From Ponticaulis koreensis DSM 19734 (GTDB lineage Bacteria; Pseudomonadota; Alphaproteobacteria; Caulobacterales; Hyphomonadaceae), in NCBI RefSeq assembly GCF_000420665.1, contig NZ_ATVJ01000004.1, positions 1-44,675 of the forward strand: a stretch of 44,675 bases of DNA, given 5' to 3'. Positions within the stretch are counted from its first letter, which is position 1. The number at the start of each line of letters is the position of its first letter. The position numbers and the translations under genes are program-made. This document shows, piece after piece, positions 1-6,788 of this stretch. Under the pieces are notes generated by a model. It searched no databases and was not told the DNA's origin. It saw only the letters and a program-made list of their open reading frames with translations.

Positions 1-457
1 CCATTTCTACGAGCTCGAGAAGCTCTTCGTCGTCAACCTGGTCAACTTTGTTCATGAAGACAACAAGCGCTGGTACACCAACCTGACGTGCGAGCAGAAT
101 GTGCTCACGTGTCTGTGGCATTGGACCGTCAGCTGCGTTCACAACCAGGATCGCGCCGTCCATCTGAGCCGCACCCGTGATCATGTTCTTCACATAGTCA
201 GCGTGGCCCGGGCAGTCGACGTGTGCGTAGTGACGGTTAGCCGTCTCATACTCAACGTGCGCGGTGTTGATCGTGATACCACGCGCTTTTTCTTCCGGCG
301 CGGAGTCAATGTCAGCGTATGAACGCTTCGCGCCACCTGTTACTTCCGCAAGTACCATAGTGATCGCCGCTGTAAGCGTCGTCTTGCCGTGGTCAACGTG
401 ACCAATCGTGCCAATGTTTACGTGAGGCTTATTGCGCTCAAACTTTGCCTTAGACAT
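1..457 (-). CDS. tuf: Elongation factor Tu, N-terminal part (cut by window edge)
   Basis: EF-Tu delivers aminoacyl-tRNA to the ribosomal A site in a GTP-dependent way. The visible 152 residues are the N-terminal GTPase domain: the start [13 protein letters not shown]-loop GHVDHGKT (19-26), switch-[10 protein letters not shown] and the base-recognition motif NKVD. The match to the family is essentially diagnostic. The start ATG is at 455-457; the C-terminal two thirds lie beyond the left edge. galU lies upstream on the same strand, about 260 bp away, so tuf probably has its own promoter and is not in the classical rpsL-rpsG-fusA-tuf operon at this copy. Whether a second tuf copy exists cannot be seen here. 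Confidence 0.97.
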   Translation of the reverse strand, partial: MSKAKFERNKPHVNIGTIGHVDHGKTTLTAAITMVLAEVTGGAKRSYADIDSAPEEKARGITINTAHVEYETANRHYAHVDCPGHADYVKNMITGAAQMDGAILVVNAADGPMPQTREHILLARQVGVPALVVFMNKVDQVDDEELLELVEM

Positions 458-719
458 GTCCGCAGTCCTTAATTTGCAGTCTGTATCGTTGGATCAGTCG
501 GTTCCGATGCGGACTCGCCCGGGGCCTCCCGATCTACGACTCTGTTTCCAGTCGAACCGGCCACATACACGGCACTGCCCCTATTGAGCAAGACCGAAAA
601 CACGCAGATTTGCGGTTAAATGCGGTTCACAGGCAGAATTTTTCAGTGAGATGACCGGGACGACACGAACTCTCCTCTTTTCTATGAGGAAAATCCCTGT
701 CGCCCCGAACTTTCAGGCC

Positions 720-1589
720 TCAGGAAAGCGCCTTGCGCGCAAGCGCCTGGACGAGCGCTTTTGTTTCCGGATGATCCATAGCGTGCGCGAACACTGCCTC
801 GAAATACCCCGGAATAGATCCGCAGTCGAAATCCTGTCCCTCATACTCAAAGGCATAGAATTGCTGCGTCTTCATGAGACGTTCCATGGCGTCCGTCAGC
901 TGGATCTCGTTACCGGCGCCCGGCCCCTGATCTTCAAGTAGATGGAAGATTTCAGGCTGAAGAATATATCGCCCTGTAATTTTGAGATTTGACGGTGCAT
1001 CCTCACGAGGCGGCTTCTCGACCATGCCGCTCATTTCGATCAGCTTACCGTCGCGGGATTTCGGCGCGATCACACCATATTTAGAAACCTCTTCTTCAGG
1101 CACCGCATCAACCGCAATAATATTGCCGCCGACGTTATCATAGGCCTCAACCATCTGAGCGAGACAGCCCTTGCCTGCCTTGATGATGACGTCTGGCAGC
1201 AGAACCGCAAACGGCTCATTGCCCACTACAGCGCGGCCACACCAGACGGCGTGGCCAAGGCCAAGCGGGAATTGCTGCCGCGTGAAGGTCGACTTGCCTG
1301 CAGGGATACGCAGCTTCTCCAGCTGCTCTTTGATCTCGATTTTGTTCTTCTTCTCGAGCGTGTCTTCCAGCTCATACGCAGAATCGAAATAGTCTTCGAT
1401 AGCGCTTTTATTCCGCCCGGTGATGAAGACAATGTGCTCAATGCCAGCTTCAAATGCTTCGTCGACAACAATCTGCAGCGCCGGACGGTCTACAATTGGC
1501 AGCATTTCCTTAGGAATAGACTTGGTCATCGGCAGAACCCGCGTACCAAATCCCGCCACCGGAAGAATTGCTGTTTTAATAGAACCCAT
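720..1589 (-). CDS. galU: UTP-glucose-1-phosphate uridylyltransferase
   Basis: GalU makes UDP-glucose from UTP and glucose-1-phosphate in the cytoplasm and feeds envelope polysaccharide synthesis. The nucleotidyltransferase signature GFGTRVLPMTKSIPKEML begins at about residue 13. Later blocks such as VEKP and the FDCGS near the C-terminus are typical of GalU. Length is 289 aa, normal for the family. A longer in-frame start exists 54 bp upstream, but I chose the ATG at 1587-1589 because AAGGGG lies 6 nt before it and the family begins right before the IKTAILPVAGFGTR block. It stands alone on the minus strand. It is functionally related to the sugar-nucleotide genes at 30.4-34.3 kb, which lie far away. 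Confidence 0.95.
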   Translation of the reverse strand: MGSIKTAILPVAGFGTRVLPMTKSIPKEMLPIVDRPALQIVVDEAFEAGIEHIVFITGRNKSAIEDYFDSAYELEDTLEKKNKIEIKEQLEKLRIPAGKSTFTRQQFPLGLGHAVWCGRAVVGNEPFAVLLPDVIIKAGKGCLAQMVEAYDNVGGNIIAVDAVPEEEVSKYGVIAPKSRDGKLIEMSGMVEKPPREDAPSNLKITGRYILQPEIFHLLEDQGPGAGNEIQLTDAMERLMKTQQFYAFEYEGQDFDCGSIPGYFEAVFAHAMDHPETKALVQALARKALS

Positions 1590-1793
1590 AAGACGCCCCT
1601 TCTGCAGTCGCGACAATTTACGCGCATATGGCAAACGCGTCATTGTCTAAGCAGTTCAGAAATACATTGCCAAGTGCCAACACCTTCGCAAGCCAAAGCC
1701 TGACGCTTCAGATTGCGAAACCAGCAGCTCTGCTTAAGCAGAAGCCAGAACACACTTGCGTCGGCAAAAAAAGTTCAGAATTTTCAGGAAGAT

Positions 1794-1867
1794 TGGAGCG
1801 GGTAGACGGGATCGAACCGACATATGCAGCTTGGAAGGCTGCCGTTCTACCATTGAACTATACCCGC
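1794..1867 (-). tRNA. tRNA-Gly (anticodon TCC)
   Basis: Read on the minus strand this is a complete cloverleaf. The 7-bp acceptor pairs 1861-1867 with 1798-1804. The D arm is AGTTCAATGGTAGAA-like, the anticodon loop is CTTCCAA with anticodon TCC, and the T arm contains GGTTCGATCC. The CCA end is encoded (1794-1796). No convincing intrinsic terminator follows directly, although a T-rich stretch and a 14-bp palindrome (1729-1742) lie downstream on this strand. Confidence 0.96.
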
Positions 1868-1968
1868 TGAGAGGCGCAGTTACTGCCCAAAACATATGGG
1901 AACGTCAAGTGACTCTGTGAAGCGGGCGCAAGATATTTTGCCTTAAAGCGCGCCCGCCATCGGTAAGC

Positions 1969-2577
1969 CTATTCAGGGCCGTGAATATCCACCGTCTCCG
2001 GCGCGCCCTCATGATTGGACCTCAACTCATAAACAAGCGGGTAGACGACATTCTCGACGCGCTTCGGGGTTCCGTCATCGCCAGTCACATCAAAACGGAT
2101 CGCAGAAACCGCCGTTACAGCCGACTCAGCGAATCCCGGGTGCGTGCAATTGGCTTGAATATCTGCTTCCACAACGCCGGCTTCGGTAACGCTGAAGGTC
2201 ACATTGCAGCGTGCGCTCAAACCCTCCGCCATCATGTCAGCCGGATAAACCGGGCTTGGCAGGTTAAGCGGTCGCAAGGTCGCTTCAGAGACGGCAGGCG
2301 CCGCAAACACTAGCGACGCCGCAACAATGCCCGCGCCCACACTGCTTGCGCTCACGGTCGCCTTCACCGGATTTTTGATCAGTTTCATCGTGATATCCTT
2401 CACAATCTGTTTGAGTTTCTCAGACCGTGAACGAGCAAGATAAGCGTCGACAAAAGTGCGAACCGCGTCACTGGCCGTCGTGCCATTGCGCTCACACTCC
2501 CGCATGAAGGCATCTTTGGTTGCAGGAGAAATCCTGACTTCCAGATGAGTTGTCTTCTTGTCGCGTCGTCGGCTCAT
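1969..2577 (-). CDS. Ribbon-helix-helix / membrane segment / TonB C-terminal domain fusion protein
   Basis: The 202-aa protein has three parts. Residues about 8-50 (THLEVRISPATKDAF...TASDAVRTFVDAYL) look like a ribbon-helix-helix fold: a basic beta strand followed by two helices, as in CopG/Arc-type DNA-binding proteins. Residues about 73-97 form one hydrophobic segment (SVGAGIVAASLVFAAPA). Residues about 100-187 resemble the TonB C-terminal domain (SPVYPADMMAEGLSARCNVTFSVTEAGVVEADI...CTHPGFAESAV..IRFDV), with the C124/C144 pair seen in many periplasmic TonB-like domains. Predicted topology is a cytoplasmic N-terminus and a periplasmic C-terminus. It is a single gene with no exbB/exbD nearby. 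Function is unknown: it could be a membrane-tethered regulator or a TonB-like protein with a degenerate cytoplasmic anchor. Confidence 0.75.
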   Translation of the reverse strand: MSRRRDKKTTHLEVRISPATKDAFMRECERNGTTASDAVRTFVDAYLARSRSEKLKQIVKDITMKLIKNPVKATVSASSVGAGIVAASLVFAAPAVSEATLRPLNLPSPVYPADMMAEGLSARCNVTFSVTEAGVVEADIQANCTHPGFAESAVTAVSAIRFDVTGDDGTPKRVENVVYPLVYELRSNHEGAPETVDIHGPE

Positions 2578-2836
2578 GCCTGTTTTCCTCGTTATCAGGT
2601 CTTCAGATTGGATATCGGGACGTGAGACACAAGATGAAGCAAAACCGTGCTCATGCGCCAGAACTTTCGTGTCCGGCCATGGAAGACGCTGATTTTATGT
2701 AGAAATGTTTGGAGTTGCGAACAAGCCTAGGTTGTTCGTTGAGGTGGCGCAAACGCAGAAACTCTCGGATGTATTCAATCAAGTAAACAAACGTGCTCGT
2801 CACCAGCCCCATAGCCGTACATCGTCCAAAGGCATT
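2578..2836. other. Intergenic region with no recognised gene
   Basis: Upstream region of the RHH-TonB gene. It is more AT-rich than its surroundings and holds only a short, unconvincing ORF. I see no tRNA, clear terminator or operator. The promoter of the minus-strand gene at 1969-2577 should lie in its left part. Confidence 0.4.
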
Positions 2837-2872
2837 TTTTCTGGTGCATTCGCTTCGCTTAATGCACCCTAC
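2837..2872 (+). repeat. Palindromic repeat, left member of an inverted pair
   Basis: Contains GGTGCATT and AATGCACC as an 8-bp perfect stem around CGCTTCGCTT, flanked by TTTTCT on the left and CTAC on the right. Its reverse complement matches 3298-3332 with gaps (GTAGGGTG... GAAGCG...CACCAGAAAA). The motif resembles extragenic palindromes that I recall from many cyanobacterial and proteobacterial genomes (not searched). Confidence 0.75.
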
Positions 2873-2928
2873 CTCGGAACGGAGACCTGCTTTCCATTAT
2901 TCCTTGGTATCATTTTTGAGAATTAGAA

Positions 2929-3279
2929 ATGTTAGTTGTGCCTCCTATCTATTCGACCCAGCAGATTGACAAATCGAAGATTGTTTCTCTCGAGACTTTG
3001 AATAAAAGCGCATCTGCGCAGATGGTGGTCCAGTGCCCTTTGGTAGATCATCTTTTTATTCGCGAAGGAGAATGCTACGAGTACCAGACGTTTGCTCTGG
3101 GGTCGGACAACCAAGGATGGCAAAAAGCTACAGAAAAACATTACGTTAAGCTGCATGGCCATGATGTGCGCTCGTGTCAGAGAAAATGTTTGGAACATCA
3201 GATTGAGATTGCCCAAGAACAATATTCTGAGCACAGTTGGTTACAACTTCTCAAAAAGAGACTCAAAGAGCTTGAATAA
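2929..3279 (+). CDS. Hypothetical 116-aa protein between inverted palindromes
   Basis: I do not recognise this protein. It starts MLVVPPIYSTQQIDKSK, has four cysteines including a C-x3-C pair (RSCQRKCLEHQ), and ends in a charged, helix-prone tail (LLKKRLKELE). No signal peptide or membrane segment is evident. The ribosome binding site is weak (GAGAATTAGAA). Base use is clearly AT-richer than that of its neighbours, which suggests acquisition from elsewhere. It sits between two oppositely oriented palindromes (2837-2872 and 3298-3332), so it may be cargo of a small non-autonomous element. The overlapping minus-strand ORF (2932-3234) looks less protein-like. Confidence 0.5.
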   Translation: MLVVPPIYSTQQIDKSKIVSLETLNKSASAQMVVQCPLVDHLFIREGECYEYQTFALGSDNQGWQKATEKHYVKLHGHDVRSCQRKCLEHQIEIAQEQYSEHSWLQLLKKRLKELE

Positions 3280-3297
3280 TCCAATGCCTCGCACTGG

Positions 3298-3332
3298 GTA
3301 GGGTGTACTGAGGGACGAAGCGCACCAGAAAA
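3298..3332 (-). repeat. Palindromic repeat, right member of an inverted pair
   Basis: Imperfect inverted copy of 2837-2872. It shares GTAGGGTG at its inner end and GCACCAGAAAA at its outer end, and the central part has diverged by about three deleted bases and several substitutions. No target-site duplication outside the pair is obvious by eye. Confidence 0.65.
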
Positions 3333-3371
3333 CTTATCCCACCGCACCACTCACCACCCTAAACTTGGCGC

Positions 3372-3983
3372 ATGATCCCCGCGCCATCATCTGCCCCTGA
3401 TTATACATCGCTGACCATTGGTCAGCTGATCGGGCTGAACCTTGCGCGGCTTTATGCCTGGTGCATGCGGCTTCAGGCCTCACGTGAAACACGCGCGCCG
3501 CGTGACCTCACGCAGATGGTGATCTCAACCGACGCTATGGTACATGCTTATGTGCGCATGCTGGCTTCGAACCAGCTGGAGAGGGCCGGTTTCGCCTATG
3601 CTGCAAACGCCATGCGTACGCCCGTCTGGCAACGGGCTGATAGTCTTGTTTGCTCTCGCGCCCCTTCGGCACGCATAGAGCGCGCTCAGGGCTGTCGTGT
3701 TGGCTCTCATGAAGCAGAGGTTCACACAGAACCCGCTCAGGGCTGTGACCTCAATTCAATGGCCGAGCTGTCTGACCGGCTTCAGACGACTATCGAGAAC
3801 TTTGAACGCGCCGAAATACTGGCGAGCCATCTGGCCCGTGTCATCGTCTGCGCGCTGGCGTATCTTGAGCCTGCGGAACGCACATCCCCCGTGTTCGATG
3901 AGCAGACGGAACCGGCAGTCCCTGCTTCTCCTCACATCGCGACACTGCAAGAGCCGTGGCCACCGCCTGTCGGTATCCCGTAG
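3372..3983 (+). CDS. Hypothetical protein with repeat-derived internal segment
   Basis: 203 aa with no recognised family. The N-terminal part (TIGQLIGLNLARLYAWCMRLQ, about residues 16-36) and residues about 130-165 (ELSDRLQTTIENFERAEILASHLARVIVCALAYLE) look like amphipathic helices. Between them, residues about 94-125 are two tandem 17-residue units (SRAPSARIERAQGCR / SHEAEVHTEPAQGCD). These are the translation of two copies of a structured DNA repeat at 3652-3695 and 3703-3746, with a third copy outside the gene at 4443-4485. The 51-bp period keeps the frame. The start ATG (3372) lacks a strong ribosome binding site. It may be a real gene that tolerated repeat insertion, or a decaying one. 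Confidence 0.5.
   Translation: MIPAPSSAPDYTSLTIGQLIGLNLARLYAWCMRLQASRETRAPRDLTQMVISTDAMVHAYVRMLASNQLERAGFAYAANAMRTPVWQRADSLVCSRAPSARIERAQGCRVGSHEAEVHTEPAQGCDLNSMAELSDRLQTTIENFERAEILASHLARVIVCALAYLEPAERTSPVFDEQTEPAVPASPHIATLQEPWPPPVGIP
3652..3746 (+). repeat. Two tandem copies of a dispersed structured repeat inside a gene
   Basis: Copy 1 (3652-3695) and copy 2 (3703-3746) are each 44 bp with a 51-bp period. Both begin GCTCTC and end CGCTCAGGGCTGT. Copy 1 can fold through GCTCT...AGAGC, as can the extragenic copy at 4443-4485 on the opposite strand. Copy 2 has lost that stem. Confidence 0.7.
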
Positions 3984-4069
3984 CGCCAACGTGCATTCGA
4001 GAACCATTAAATCTTAAACGCCATTCATTCGTGTGAATCACAAGCGACCGCGCTGGGTTCGGAGGATAT

Positions 4070-4094
4070 GGAATTAATCCAGTGAGTTAATTCC
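4070..4094. repeat. Perfect inverted repeat (hairpin)
   Basis: GGAATTAA (4070-4077) is repeated inverted as TTAATTCC (4087-4094), with a 9-nt spacer. It lies about 85 bp after the hypothetical gene ending at 3983. It could be a weak terminator or an operator, but it lacks a following T run. Confidence 0.5.
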
Positions 4095-4230
4095 CCGACG
4101 AACGGTGCGAGAGCGTAAGCTGACACAGCACCGAGCAATCAAAAGCAAGAACGCGGCAGGGAATTCCTTGCGGCGATAGAAGTGTATGTACTTTTTTGCT
4201 CGCCTTCGCGTTGCTCGTGGGACCAGCTTC

Positions 4231-4405
4231 TTCCCACGAAGGCGGGAAACTGGACCAGCCATGTCGCACCAGATCCCTGCCTGCGCGGGGATGAGCGAAA
4301 ATCCGTCAACTCCGCAGATGCCCACGAAGGTGGGTATCCAGGCTTAGATTGATCAACTCAAAACGTAGCCAGATTTAAGCATGGGTTCCCGTCTTCACGG
4401 GAACC
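4231..4405. repeat. Cluster of four REP-like palindromes
   Basis: Four short palindromes lie in 175 bp: TTCCC...GGGAA (4231-4248), ATCCC...GGGAT (4273-4292), CCCAC-GAAG-GTGGG (4321-4334) and GGTTCCCGT-CTTC-ACGGGAACC (4384-4405, 9-bp perfect stem). Such GGGAA/TTCCC palindromes are typical repetitive extragenic elements of Alphaproteobacteria. The whole 3984-4545 gap contains no convincing gene. Confidence 0.7.
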
Positions 4406-4442
4406 TGCGCACCGCGTGACCTAGCTTCCAATGAGAGAATGA

Positions 4443-4485
4443 ACAGCCTTGAGCGCGCTCTATGTGAGCGAAGCGACACGAGAGC
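4443..4485 (-). repeat. Extragenic copy of the repeat found inside the gene at 3.65 kb
   Basis: Read on the minus strand it starts GCTCTCGTG, contains CATAGAGCGCGCTCAAGG and ends GGCTGT. It matches 3652-3695 at most positions, including the shared CATAGAGCGCGCTCA core. It can fold via GCTCT/AGAGC. Confidence 0.7.
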
Positions 4486-4509
4486 CAAAAAAAAACACGA
4501 TTTGCGTGG

Positions 4510-4534
4510 AAAATTGATCCCCCGGATCAATTTT
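4510..4534. terminator. Probable intrinsic terminator of tRNA-Tyr
   Basis: An 11-bp perfect stem (AAAATTGATCC / GGATCAATTTT) with a CCC loop, 11 bp beyond the CCA end of the minus-strand tRNA-Tyr. The stem ends in a T tract on either strand. It fits termination of the tRNA transcript. Confidence 0.65.
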
Positions 4535-4545
4535 ACCGTCGCAAA

Positions 4546-4630
4546 TGGTGGAGGGGGCTGGATTCGAACCAGCGTACGCTATGCGGGCAGATTTACAGTC
4601 TGCTGCCTTTAACCACTCGGCCACCCCTCC
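4546..4630 (-). tRNA. tRNA-Tyr (anticodon GTA)
   Basis: On the minus strand the gene starts GGAGGGGTGGCCGAGTGG, has anticodon loop CTGTAAA (anticodon GTA), a long variable arm, T arm GCTGGTTCGAATCCAGC, acceptor partner CCCCTCC, discriminator A and an encoded CCA. The length of 85 nt and class-II shape are as expected for tRNA-Tyr. Confidence 0.97.
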
Positions 4631-4724
4631 GCCTGCTCAACCAATCAGTTTGACGACGGTGAATTGCCGGTCCACAGAGGAGCAAAATCGCTCTTCAAAA
4701 TGGATCGGAAGCGGCCTTATAGTC

Positions 4725-5504
4725 ATGAAGAATTCCGTAGGCAACCGCCGAAATCGCAAGAATGTCACAAAACATGAAAAACATGACCCAAACGCCCCTG
4801 TTTGGCTGTGGGGAACCCACGCTGTCATGGCTGCGCTCAACAACCCGGATAGGGTTTGCCAGCGCCTCTGCGTGACCAAGAATGCGGCTACTAAATTAAA
4901 TGAAATCAAAACTCTAAAAGCAACGCCGGAAGAGATGCTGCCCAAGGACATCGACCAGATTCTACCTCGGGATTCAGTGCATCAGGGTATCGCAGCACTT
5001 TTTGCGCCCCTGCCAGATCTTTCAGTAGAAGATGCGCTCGACCACCGCCGTATCGTCGTATTCGACCAGCTGACAGACCCGCATAATATCGGGGCAATCT
5101 TCCGGTCCGCAGCCGCATTCGGTTTCACCGCAGCGATTCTTCAGACGAAGAATGTGCCACCAATTACCGGCGTTGCCGCGAAAACGGCGGCCGGCGCTAT
5201 TGAAACCGTAAAAGAAATTCGCGCCGTGAATATTTCTCGCGCCATCGATTCGCTCAAAGAGGGTGGCTTCCACGTGGTCGGTCTGGATGGTGGAGGCGAT
5301 TCGGATATTGCTGACGCTGTGAACGGTGCTGAAAAGCTTGCAATCGTCATCGGTGCGGAAGGGTCAGGGCTTCGACCGGGTGTGGCAAAATCCTGTGACC
5401 AGATTGCCAGCATTCCTATCGAGCGGACGATGGAGAGCCTCAACGCCTCCAACGCTGCCGCAATCGCCTTTTATGCCGCGAGCATGACGTTACGTCCGTC
5501 TTGA
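4725..5504 (+). CDS. rlmB: TrmH/SpoU-family 2'-O-ribose RNA methyltransferase (RlmB-like)
   Basis: SpoU-family enzymes methylate ribose 2'-OH groups in rRNA or tRNA using S-adenosylmethionine; RlmB modifies 23S rRNA Gm2251. Residues about 25-80 form the substrate-binding domain (PVWLWGTHAVMAAL...). The C-terminal half carries the knotted methyltransferase motifs DQLTDPHNIGAIFRSAAAFG, VIGAEGSGLRPGV and the final SIPIERTMESLNASNAAAIAFY. Length 259 aa is usual. An upstream in-frame start at 4545 would run through tRNA-Tyr and is rejected; the ATG at 4725 is the first after the tRNA. The ribosome binding site is weak. The exact RNA target is inferred from family resemblance only. Confidence 0.9.
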   Translation: MKNSVGNRRNRKNVTKHEKHDPNAPVWLWGTHAVMAALNNPDRVCQRLCVTKNAATKLNEIKTLKATPEEMLPKDIDQILPRDSVHQGIAALFAPLPDLSVEDALDHRRIVVFDQLTDPHNIGAIFRSAAAFGFTAAILQTKNVPPITGVAAKTAAGAIETVKEIRAVNISRAIDSLKEGGFHVVGLDGGGDSDIADAVNGAEKLAIVIGAEGSGLRPGVAKSCDQIASIPIERTMESLNASNAAAIAFYAASMTLRPS

Positions 5505-5586
5505 CCCCTGCCCGAAGCAGTGGTCCCTAGCCAGTGATGCCCTGCCCCGCGCGGGCCAAAGAAAAAGCGTTCAGAGGGAAATTGAG

Positions 5587-6504
5587 ATGTCAGAAATTCG
5601 TTTTGATGGAAAAACGGCAATCGTAACCGGCGCAGGCGGCGGTCTTGGCCGTTGTCACGCACTTGAACTTGCACGTCGCGGCGCGAATGTCGTCGTCAAC
5701 GATCTGGGCCCGGCAATGGATGGCTCACAGGGCACATCAGACGGCGCAAAAGCTGTCGTTGAAGAGATCCGCGCAATGGGCGGCACGGCTATCGCCAACG
5801 GGTCTTCCGTTGCAGACGATGCGGGCGTCAAAAAAATGATCGACGACACAATGTCGGAGTTCGGTCGCATCGACATCATCATCGCAAATGCAGGCATTCT
5901 GCGCGACAAATCCTTCGCGAAGCTCACCGTTGGCGACTTCGATATCATTCTCGACGTCCACCTGATGGGTACCGTGAAACCATTCATGGCGGCGTGGGAC
6001 ATCATGAAAGGGCAGCAATATGGCCGCCTCGTCGTGACGACCTCCTCTACCGGCCTTTACGGCAATTTCGGTCAGGCAAACTATGGCGCGGCGAAGCTCG
6101 GCCTTGTTGGTCTGATGAATACGCTGAAGCAGGAAGGCGCGAAATATAACATCAAGGTGAACGCGGTCTGCCCTGTCGCGGCGACGGCGATGACCGAAAA
6201 CCTGATGCCGCCTGCACTGCTCGAAGCACTCAAGCCGGAGTATGTGACGCCTGGCGTCATGAACCTCGTCAAGGAAGATGCGCCAACTGGCACGATCCTG
6301 TCTTGTGCGGCTGGTGGCTTCTCGATCGCACAAATCCGCGAAACCAAAGGCGCGTTCGTTGGTACGGGTGATGCGCTTACGGCGGAAGCCGTTGCCGCGA
6401 AGTGGGACGAGATCGCTGACGATTCAGTACTTCAGGCTTTCGACAACGGATCCGGCCACACAGGCCACTTTATCCGCATGATCCAGGAAGCTCAGAAGGG
6501 CTAA
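5587..6504 (+). CDS. SDR family oxidoreductase, (3R)-hydroxyacyl-CoA dehydrogenase-like
   Basis: A 305-aa short-chain dehydrogenase/reductase. The Rossmann motif TGAGGGLG is at 14-21, the NAG motif is in IIIANAGILRD, and the catalytic Tyr/Lys are Y166 and K170 (NYGAAK), preceded by VVTTSSTG. The RGANVVVNDLG strand with a DxxG-rich insertion (AMDGSQGTSDGAK) and the FAKLTVGDFD..VHLMGT block resemble the dehydrogenase part of peroxisomal multifunctional protein 2. This suggests oxidation of (3R)-hydroxyacyl-CoA with NAD. RBS AGAGGGAAATTG precedes the ATG. It is monocistronic. The substrate is not provable from sequence. Confidence 0.88.
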   Translation: MSEIRFDGKTAIVTGAGGGLGRCHALELARRGANVVVNDLGPAMDGSQGTSDGAKAVVEEIRAMGGTAIANGSSVADDAGVKKMIDDTMSEFGRIDIIIANAGILRDKSFAKLTVGDFDIILDVHLMGTVKPFMAAWDIMKGQQYGRLVVTTSSTGLYGNFGQANYGAAKLGLVGLMNTLKQEGAKYNIKVNAVCPVAATAMTENLMPPALLEALKPEYVTPGVMNLVKEDAPTGTILSCAAGGFSIAQIRETKGAFVGTGDALTAEAVAAKWDEIADDSVLQAFDNGSGHTGHFIRMIQEAQKG

Positions 6505-6520
6505 GCCCCTTTACTCTGCC

Positions 6521-6539
6521 GGGGAGGCTCGCCCTCCCC
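6521..6539 (+). terminator. Possible hairpin terminator after the SDR gene
   Basis: GGGGAGG pairs with CCTCCCC around a CTCGC loop, 16 bp after the stop codon. No T run follows, so intrinsic termination is uncertain. Confidence 0.4.
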
Positions 6540-6564
6540 TGCAAAACTCCAAATGCAATACTCT

Positions 6565-6593
6565 TTGACTTTTGCTGCAGCGCAACGTATAGG
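6565..6593 (+). promoter_or_regulatory. Sigma-70-type promoter of the DEAD-box helicase gene
   Basis: TTGACT (6565-6570) and TATAGG (6588-6593) are separated by exactly 17 bp. Transcription would start near 6600, giving a leader of about 190 nt before the helicase ATG. The leader contains several short self-complementary stretches and a T-rich tract (6665-6680). Long structured leaders are common for cold-induced helicases, so post-transcriptional control is plausible. Confidence 0.6.
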
Positions 6594-6788
6594 CTGCGGC
6601 ATCCTGCATTTTGCAGCACTGAAAGAGAGAACTGCGTGAAGCGCCGATGGCCTTGAGCCGTCTTTGGGTTTTTTCTTCAAAGGCAATTCGAGCTCCACGC
6701 CCTGGATTCACGCAGGCCGTCCAAAAATGACTAATCTTTTCGCCCGCAGTTTCTGCGCTGGCGGACGGACTCCTTTCTGAAAGTTTAC

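Noticed and set aside
480-700. Possible tRNA or regulatory RNA between galU and tuf
   Set aside because: A GGTTCGAC T-loop-like stretch is present but no acceptor or D arm can be formed around it.
4074-4325. Minus-strand ORF containing LIPAQAGI
   Set aside because: That peptide is the usual false translation of REP-like palindromes; the stretch is repeat DNA.
4231-4405. CRISPR-like spaced repeats
   Set aside because: The palindromes differ in sequence and spacing, there are no identical repeats with unique spacers, and no cas genes are nearby.
4545-4724. Apparent N-terminal extension of the RNA methyltransferase (MVEGAGFEPAYA...)
   Set aside because: This is the translation of tRNA-Tyr read on the opposite strand, a well-known artefact. 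The gene starts at 4725.
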